A stretch of DNA of 64,000 nt from a bacterium (GTDB lineage: Bacteria; Patescibacteriota; Saccharimonadia; Saccharimonadales; Saccharimonadaceae), in the NCBI GenBank assembly GCA_030530485.1, contig JAUMUX010000001.1, forward strand, positions 123,566 to 187,565. Reading direction: 5' to 3'. Positions within the stretch are counted from its first letter, which is position 1. Every line of letters begins with the position of its first letter. The notes beneath the pieces were generated by a model. That model saw only the letters and a list, made by a program, of their open reading frames with translations. It did not search any database and was not told the DNA's origin. This document shows positions 59,298 through 64,000 of this stretch, in pieces. The position numbers were made by a program, and so were the translations under genes.

Positions 59298-60327
59298 TTT
59301 CTTCACTTTCGAAATAGTTAATTTTCATCGCCGCTTTCACCTCAGATAGTGTTTTGGCAGCAACTTTTTCGGCCTTTTCAGTTCCTTGGCGCAGAATTTC
59401 ATACACGGCTTCAGGATTTTTTTCAAGCTCAGCACGCTTTTCGCGAATTGGGCGCAAAATTTCATCCATCACTTCAATCAAATATTTTTTAACCGCCACA
59501 TCGCCCAAGCCGCCACGCTGATAGTGCGCTTTCATTTCGGCAACCTTCGCCTTATCTTTCGCAAAAACATCAAGATAGGCAAAAACCACATTGCCCTCGA
59601 TTTTGCCCGGGTCTTCAACACGAAGATGTTCTGGGTCGGTATACATTTTCATAATTTTAGCGCTCATTTCCTCAAACGAATCGCCGAGGTAAATTCCGTT
59701 ATTCAGGCTTTTGCTCATTTTTGCACCCATACCGTTGATTCCCGGCAAACGTCGCTCAATGCCTTCGCCAGAAAGCACAATTTCAGGCTCAATCAGCACA
59801 TTTTTTTGGTAAGTTTGATTAAAAGAGCGGGCGATTTCGCGGGTTAGTTCAATCATTGGCGATTGGTCTTCGCCAACTGGCACGTGGGTTGCTTTGAAAG
59901 CGGTAATGTCAGCCGCCTGCGAAATTGGATAAAATACAAATCCGCTCGGAACGCCTTCGCCAAAGTTTTTCTGGGCGATTTCAGTTTTTACGGTTGGGTT
60001 GCGCTCGAGGCGGGCAATCGAAACGAGGTTGGCGTAAAACATCGCCAGTTCGGGGAGCTGCGGAATTTGGCTTTGAATAAAAATCGTCGTTTTGGCTGGG
60101 TCGAGACCAACCGCCAGATAATCTAGCGCCACTTGCAGCACATTTTCACGCACCTTTTCAGGATTTTTGGCGTTGTCGGTGAGCGCCTGCGCGTCGGCAA
60201 TCATCACGAAAGTCTCAAATTCGCCCGAATTTTGCAATTCCACGCGATTCTTCAGCGAACCAATATAATGGCCGATGTGCAGTTTTCCAGTTGGTCGGTC
60301 GCCAGTTAGGATAATTTTTTTACTCAT
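59284..60327 (-). CDS. trpS: Tryptophanyl-tRNA synthetase
   Basis: Class I synthetase of 347 residues with [12 protein letters not shown] (HIGH) at 11-22 and KMSKSLNNG (KMSKS) near 205. It has the bacterial TrpRS type with no extra domains. Its ATG overlaps the end of the hydrolase gene (ATGAGTAA), whose last codons contain its AAGGAGC site. Confidence 0.95.
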   Translation of the reverse strand: MSKKIILTGDRPTGKLHIGHYIGSLKNRVELQNSGEFETFVMIADAQALTDNAKNPEKVRENVLQVALDYLAVGLDPAKTTIFIQSQIPQLPELAMFYANLVSIARLERNPTVKTEIAQKNFGEGVPSGFVFYPISQAADITAFKATHVPVGEDQSPMIELTREIARSFNQTYQKNVLIEPEIVLSGEGIERRLPGINGMGAKMSKSLNNGIYLGDSFEEMSAKIMKMYTDPEHLRVEDPGKIEGNVVFAYLDVFAKDKAKVAEMKAHYQRGGLGDVAVKKYLIEVMDEILRPIREKRAELEKNPEAVYEILRQGTEKAEKVAAKTLSEVKAAMKINYFESEENGEI

Positions 60328-61138
60328 TTTGCTCCTTTAAAATTTTATTGATTCCTTTTGAAACTTGCTCCAGCATCGTTTTGGTCGGGTCGTGGGCGGC
60401 TAAAACGCGGGCAGAACTGATATTCGGGTTGTTCCGCGCTAATTTGCGAATATTTTTGCCAATCACCACTGGGTCGAAAGCCCCGTAAACAATATGCGTG
60501 CGCGTGTCGATTTTCGAAAGCACTTCGAAGGTATTTTGCCGAATAATTGCCTCTTTTAGCGACCTCCGAACCGAGCGAAACCGCTCCTCAGATTCAAATC
60601 TTGAAACATCCGCTATTTTCATATCAATCGCCGTATTCAGCGCCTCGATAACCTCTTTTTCTTTACCCTCAATAATCTGATTATAGCCCTTTTTCAAAAT
60701 CGCTTCCTGCACCGAATCCTCGGCCTCTTCTGGCGAATAAATTGGCGGCGAAAGCAAGAAAATGCCATCCACCGTCTGCGGATATTTTTGAGCATATTCC
60801 GAAGCCACCAGTGCACCCATCGAATGCCCTACCAAAAAAAGCGGCTTGCCCATTTTGCGAAAAAACAAAACCGAACGGCGCAGCGCCCGAGCCTGAGTTT
60901 CTAATTTTTGCGAATCTACCCATTTCGGCTTTGGGGATTTGCCGTGCCCCAGCAAATCAATCGCAAAAATATCAAATTCTCCCGCGATTTCATGTTCGGC
61001 TTGGTGCCACATTTGGGCGGAACTCGCAATGCCATGAATAAAAATCACCGTGGCGTGCGGATTTTCCGCTTTTCGAAGCCTTTCGAAAGTCAGTCGATAC
61101 GGAATATTTAGTGTTTTATGGATAAATTCATCGAACAT
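60320..61138 (-). CDS. Alpha/beta hydrolase
   Basis: 272-residue serine hydrolase. Oxyanion region [12 protein letters not shown], nucleophile elbow GHSMGAL (Ser near 117), acid Asp in GAFDPVV and a late His in [10 protein letters not shown]. Substrate not known; perhaps a lipid or ester. Coupled with trpS. A TATAAT on the minus strand lies about eleven bases before the ATG. Confidence 0.85.
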   Translation of the reverse strand: MFDEFIHKTLNIPYRLTFERLRKAENPHATVIFIHGIASSAQMWHQAEHEIAGEFDIFAIDLLGHGKSPKPKWVDSQKLETQARALRRSVLFFRKMGKPLFLVGHSMGALVASEYAQKYPQTVDGIFLLSPPIYSPEEAEDSVQEAILKKGYNQIIEGKEKEVIEALNTAIDMKIADVSRFESEERFRSVRRSLKEAIIRQNTFEVLSKIDTRTHIVYGAFDPVVIGKNIRKLARNNPNISSARVLAAHDPTKTMLEQVSKGINKILKEQNE

Positions 61139-61202
61139 TTACAACTTATATTATACCATGAGCGGGCAATCATTTCAAAAGCTTAATCTATTTTTCGAAA
61201 AG

Positions 61203-61227
61203 AAAAACAACCACCTTTCGATGATTG
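61203..61227 (-). terminator. Terminator of the ribosomal protein operon
   Basis: Eight-pair stem with a GAAA loop (61208-61215 with 61220-61227, several G-T pairs) and five T on the minus strand, after the rpsI stop at 61241. Confidence 0.75.
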
Positions 61228-61240
61228 CTTTTCGTTCGAA

Positions 61241-61639
61241 TTAACGTTTCGAGAACTGTTCTTTCTTGCGAGCAGAACGCAAACCGTATTTCTTTCGTTC
61301 CTTTTCGCGTGGGTCGCGTTTGAGGAAGTTTGCCTTTTTCAAGATTGGGCGAAGGTCGGCGTGAGCAACTGTTAGCGCTTTCGAAATCGCCAATTTAATT
61401 GCATCAACCTGGCCAGCCAAGCCGCCACCGCTAACTTTCACAGAAATATCAAAATCTTTCTGTTTTCCAGCAAGTGCGAGCGGGTCGGTTACTTCAGCAA
61501 CCATACTCTTATTGCCGTCAAAATATTCAAGCGCAGTTTGACCATTGATGGTTAGTTCGCCTTTTCCAGCGTAAAGTCGAGCGCGAGCTGTTGCAGCTTT
61601 GCGTCGGCCAAGTCCGTAAAAATATTTAGCTTCAGCCAT
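61241..61639 (-). CDS. rpsI: Ribosomal protein uS9
   Basis: 132 residues. Starts with YFYGLGRRKAATARARL and ends with the basic tail RSARKKEQFSKR that reaches the P-site tRNA. Last gene of the rpsD-rpoA-rplQ-rplM-rpsI cluster, two bases after rplM, with a terminator behind it. Few TTCGAA, as in other highly expressed genes here. Confidence 0.97.
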   Translation of the reverse strand: MAEAKYFYGLGRRKAATARARLYAGKGELTINGQTALEYFDGNKSMVAEVTDPLALAGKQKDFDISVKVSGGGLAGQVDAIKLAISKALTVAHADLRPILKKANFLKRDPREKERKKYGLRSARKKEQFSKR

Positions 61640-61641
61640 AA

Positions 61642-62088
61642 TTATTTCACCTCAACTTTCTCTGGTTTTTGCGCAGCGTGATTGTGCTCAGCGCCGTTAT
61701 AAACCTTCAATCGCGCCATTCGGTCGGCTTGAAGTTTATTTTTAGGAAGCATTCCCGAAACCGCTTTTTCGATAATCATCGCGGCGTTTTTCTCGCGAAC
61801 TTCTTTAAGAGTTGCCTCTTTCAAGCCGCCAGGAAAACCGCTGTGTCGGTAATACATTTTGTCTTCTTCTTTATTGCCAGTAACTTTAACTTTGTCGGCA
61901 TTGATAACTACAACGTAATCGCCACCATCAGTGTGTGGGGTGTAAGTTGCTTTATTTTTGCCAGTTAGAATTGTCGCAATTTTTGCACTTAGTCGGCCAA
62001 GCGTTACTGATTCAGCAGCATCAATCAAGAACCATTTTCGCTCAACTTCAGTTGGCTTTTGTGAATAAGTTTTTGCATTAACAGCCAT
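61642..62088 (-). CDS. rplM: Ribosomal protein uL13
   Basis: 148-residue early-assembly protein of the large subunit. Recognised by KWFLIDAAESVTLGRLSAKIATILTGK and AVSGMLPKNKLQADRMARLKVY. Followed by rpsI as in nearly all bacteria; its ATG lies right after the rplQ stop. Confidence 0.97.
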   Translation of the reverse strand: MAVNAKTYSQKPTEVERKWFLIDAAESVTLGRLSAKIATILTGKNKATYTPHTDGGDYVVVINADKVKVTGNKEEDKMYYRHSGFPGGLKEATLKEVREKNAAMIIEKAVSGMLPKNKLQADRMARLKVYNGAEHNHAAQKPEKVEVK

Positions 62089-62472
62089 TTACTTATCCTC
62101 ACTTTCATGCTTAATTTCATCAACAAATTCGATAGTTGCCATCTGAGCAGCATCGCCTCGTCGAATTCGTGTTCGCTCAACACGTAAGTGGCCACTGTTG
62201 CGACCGCTCAATTGTGGAGCAATTACGTCAACCAATTTGTTGGCAGCTTCGATGTTTCCAAGCTTTGCCATAATTTGTCGACGATTGTGTAAATCACCTT
62301 TTTTAGCTTTGGTGATAAGCTTTTCTGTGTAGCGCAAAGTCTCTTTAGCCTTTGGCAAAGTTGTTTCAATTTTGCCGTGAATCACTAATGAAGTAGCGAG
62401 GCCTTTGAGGAGTGCGCGGCGTTGGTCGCGTTCACGACCAAATTTTCGCCCTTTATATCCATGTCGGTGCAT
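62089..62472 (-). CDS. rplQ: Ribosomal protein bL17
   Basis: 127 residues. The start MHRHGYKGRKFGRERDQRRALLKGLATSLV is diagnostic, and the end has the GD-A-A-MATIEFVDE segment. Placed one base after rpoA, the conserved order of the alpha operon. Confidence 0.97.
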   Translation of the reverse strand: MHRHGYKGRKFGRERDQRRALLKGLATSLVIHGKIETTLPKAKETLRYTEKLITKAKKGDLHNRRQIMAKLGNIEAANKLVDVIAPQLSGRNSGHLRVERTRIRRGDAAQMATIEFVDEIKHESEDK

Positions 62473-62473
62473 A

Positions 62474-63397
62474 TTATAAATTTAACTCCGCTATTTTATC
62501 TTTTACTTCGTCAAGTGCCTTGCTTCCAAAGCCTTTGAGTTCACGCAAATCTTGTTCGGTAAGGTTAATCAAATCGTGAACGGTGCGAATGTTGTTATTA
62601 ACAAGCGCATTTGTTGTTCGAGCCGTCAAGTTTAAGTCTTCGATTGGAGTAAGAAGTTCATTCGATTCTTCTTCGGTATTTTCGCCAAGCGCTGGAGCAG
62701 CTTCCATAGTGGTTGAGCCAGCAAGCGCTGTGTATTGATTTACCAAAATTGCGGCAGCTTGTTCGAAAGCTTCTCGTGGCGAAATCGAACCGTCAGTTTC
62801 GACAGTCAAATCAAGTCGGTCGAGATTCGAATTTTGGCCAACACGAGTGCTGTCCACCTTAAAGCGAACGCGCAAAACTGGGCTGAAGATAGCGTCCAAA
62901 GCAATCATATCGCTGTGGATTCGGTCTTCGCTCGATTCTTCGATAGTTTTATAGCCGTGGCCAGATTCAACTACGAAGTTCATCGCAATTTTAGTTTTCT
63001 CATCATCGATAGTAGCGATAATCTGGTCTGGGTTTACAACTTCCATCTCAGCATTCGCTTCAATATCAGCCGCAGTAATCACACCCGAACCAGTTTTCTC
63101 CAAACGAAGTTCAACTGGACTATCAGTATGAGCTTTAAATTTGATATTTTTAAGATTGAGCATAATGTCAACCACATCTTCTTTAACGCCATCAATAGCG
63201 GTAAATTCGTGATTTACACCTTCAATCTTAAAAGCAGTGATAGCTGCGCCATTGATGCTCGAAAGCAAAACACGGCGTAGGCTATTTCCGAGCGTATTGC
63301 CGTATCCAGGCTCAAGCGGACTTACTACAAAAGTTGCAGCTGTTTCGCTAATATCCTGAATCTCAGCAAGCGCTGGATTGTGAATTAATTTTGACAT
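62474..63397 (-). CDS. rpoA: RNA polymerase alpha subunit
   Basis: 307 residues from the ATG at 63397. N-terminal assembly domain (EPGYGNTLGNSLRRVLLSS) and C-terminal DNA-binding domain with LNLTARTTNALVNNNIRTVHDLINLTEQDL, linked by an acidic segment. The ATG is used because GTAAGGAG lies upstream; a TTG further on at 63442 would overlap the rpsD end. Confidence 0.96.
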   Translation of the reverse strand: MSKLIHNPALAEIQDISETAATFVVSPLEPGYGNTLGNSLRRVLLSSINGAAITAFKIEGVNHEFTAIDGVKEDVVDIMLNLKNIKFKAHTDSPVELRLEKTGSGVITAADIEANAEMEVVNPDQIIATIDDEKTKIAMNFVVESGHGYKTIEESSEDRIHSDMIALDAIFSPVLRVRFKVDSTRVGQNSNLDRLDLTVETDGSISPREAFEQAAAILVNQYTALAGSTTMEAAPALGENTEEESNELLTPIEDLNLTARTTNALVNNNIRTVHDLINLTEQDLRELKGFGSKALDEVKDKIAELNL

Positions 63398-63422
63398 ATA
63401 AACTTTTAGCTCCTTACCCTTT

Positions 63423-64000
63423 TTATCGTGAGTAGTACTCAACGATTAACTGTTCGTTAATGTCAGCTTCTGCTTCTTCACGTTTTGGAAGACCAGTGAT
63501 TTTTACTGCCATTTTTTTAGCGTCTGCTTTTAGCCAGCTAAGTGGTGCTGGATTTGCGTCTGCGATAACATTTTCAAGATTTGTGAAATAGCCAGATTTT
63601 TGGCTTTTTGGTCGAACAACGATTTCGTCGTCTGCCTTAACGCGAATTGATGGAATATCAACTCGGCGACCGTTCAACATAAAGTGTCCGTGGCTGACCA
63701 ATTGACGAGCTTGTCGTCGGCTGGTTGCAAAGCCTGCGCGGTAAATTACGTTGTCCAATCGAAGTTCAAGAAGTTGAAGCAAGTTTTCACCAGCCAAACC
63801 TTCTTTTCGCGAAGCTTCTTTCATAAGACGTGCGAATTGCTTTTCCAAAAGTCCGTAAATTCGGCGAACTTTTTGCTTTTCTCGAAGCTGAACAGCATAC
63901 AAGCTTGGTTTTCCTTGTCGAGAACCTGAGTGCTGACCAGGAATACCGCTTTTGCGTGCCATAATTTTGACAGCTTTTGGATGAAGGGCATAGCCTTCGC
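63423..64000 (-). CDS. rpsD: Ribosomal protein uS4, N-terminus outside window
   Basis: Primary binder of 16S rRNA and, in many bacteria, translational repressor of its operon. The visible part has PGQH, VQLREKQKVRRIYG, the S4 domain (LLELRLDNVIYRAGFATSRRQARQLVSHGHF) and the end EQLIVEYYSR. An ATG at 63962 is internal: codons upstream to the window edge read EGYALHPKAVKI, which fits the uS4 N-terminal region, so the true start lies outside. First visible gene of the cluster. Confidence 0.95.
   Translation of the reverse strand, partial: EGYALHPKAVKIMARKSGIPGQHSGSRQGKPSLYAVQLREKQKVRRIYGLLEKQFARLMKEASRKEGLAGENLLQLLELRLDNVIYRAGFATSRRQARQLVSHGHFMLNGRRVDIPSIRVKADDEIVVRPKSQKSGYFTNLENVIADANPAPLSWLKADAKKMAVKITGLPKREEAEADINEQLIVEYYSR

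Noticed and set aside
62474..63442. rpoA start at the TTG at 63442
   Set aside because: It overlaps the rpsD end, and the ATG at 63397 has an upstream GTAAGGAG and gives the standard alpha N-terminus.
63423..63962. A complete 179-residue uS4 starting at ATG 63962
   Set aside because: Codons before this ATG encode conserved uS4 sequence up to the window edge and no ribosome binding site precedes it.

Overview
The window looks like a chromosomal segment of a Candidate Phyla Radiation bacterium, most probably a Saccharibacterium (TM7). This is inferred from the gene set, from three short type IV pilins with almost identical N-termini, from the compact gene layout with many TAATG/ATGA junctions, and from the style of the ribosomal proteins. 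UGA and UAG are both used as stops. Core genes are packed with the palindrome TTCGAA. Many first genes of transcripts have TATAAT only 6-7 bases before ATG, which predicts leaderless mRNAs, while genes inside operons have AAGGAG-type ribosome binding sites.

Layout. 0-6 kb, mostly minus strand: metG (cut by the window edge), rsmA, an Rpf-like cell-wall lytic protein with DUF348 and G5 domains behind a 200-base structured leader and terminator, and a PcrA/UvrD helicase. 6-11 kb: the best expressed-looking pilin, then a minus-strand cluster of a MacB-like ABC transporter, an Erm-like 23S rRNA methyltransferase and an RlmD-like m5U methyltransferase. 11-19 kb: a VirD4/HerA-like membrane ATPase, a protein joining sigma region 4 to HARE-HTH domains, topA, and two unknown coiled-coil proteins, one frameshifted. 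19-21 kb: an AT-rich restriction-modification island with an N6-adenine methyltransferase and a nuclease that matches the R.PabI family, which cuts by removing adenine. 21-26 kb: a GT4 glycosyltransferase, an ABC-F protein, a glutaredoxin, dus, and a 50-residue zinc ribbon.

26.0-27.7 kb is an RNA-rich island without cas genes. It holds a three-spacer type II CRISPR array whose end repeat is also the anti-repeat of a tracrRNA on the opposite strand, three further promoter-terminator RNA units, a frameshifted toxin remnant and tRNA-Gly. 28-35 kb: tgt, an AI-2E family transporter, a second pilin, cysS, and a two-component system. 35-38.6 kb: a permease/ATPase/permease ABC transporter whose order with the two-component genes matches the pneumococcal vex-vnc locus. 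38.6-43.5 kb: an AT-rich P-loop/Nudix gene pair, nrnA, recR, a YbaB protein and a GT39-like membrane protein.

43.5-50.4 kb: tRNA-Glu, an aldo/keto reductase broken by a TAG codon, a heterodimeric ABC exporter, a third pilin whose promoter spacer contains nine consecutive G (candidate phase variation), tRNA-Trp and an HNH endonuclease gene. 50-56.8 kb: a YgjP-like metallopeptidase and an alpha-glucan operon (GT4, GH57, GH15), then small membrane/TPR proteins. 56.8-64 kb: rpmG, tRNA-Thr, holB, a RluD-family synthase, trpS, a hydrolase, and the conserved rpsD-rpoA-rplQ-rplM-rpsI cluster, with rpsD cut by the window edge.

The points most worth following are the R.PabI-type restriction system, the cas-less CRISPR/tracrRNA locus with its neighbouring RNAs, and the poly-G pilin promoter.
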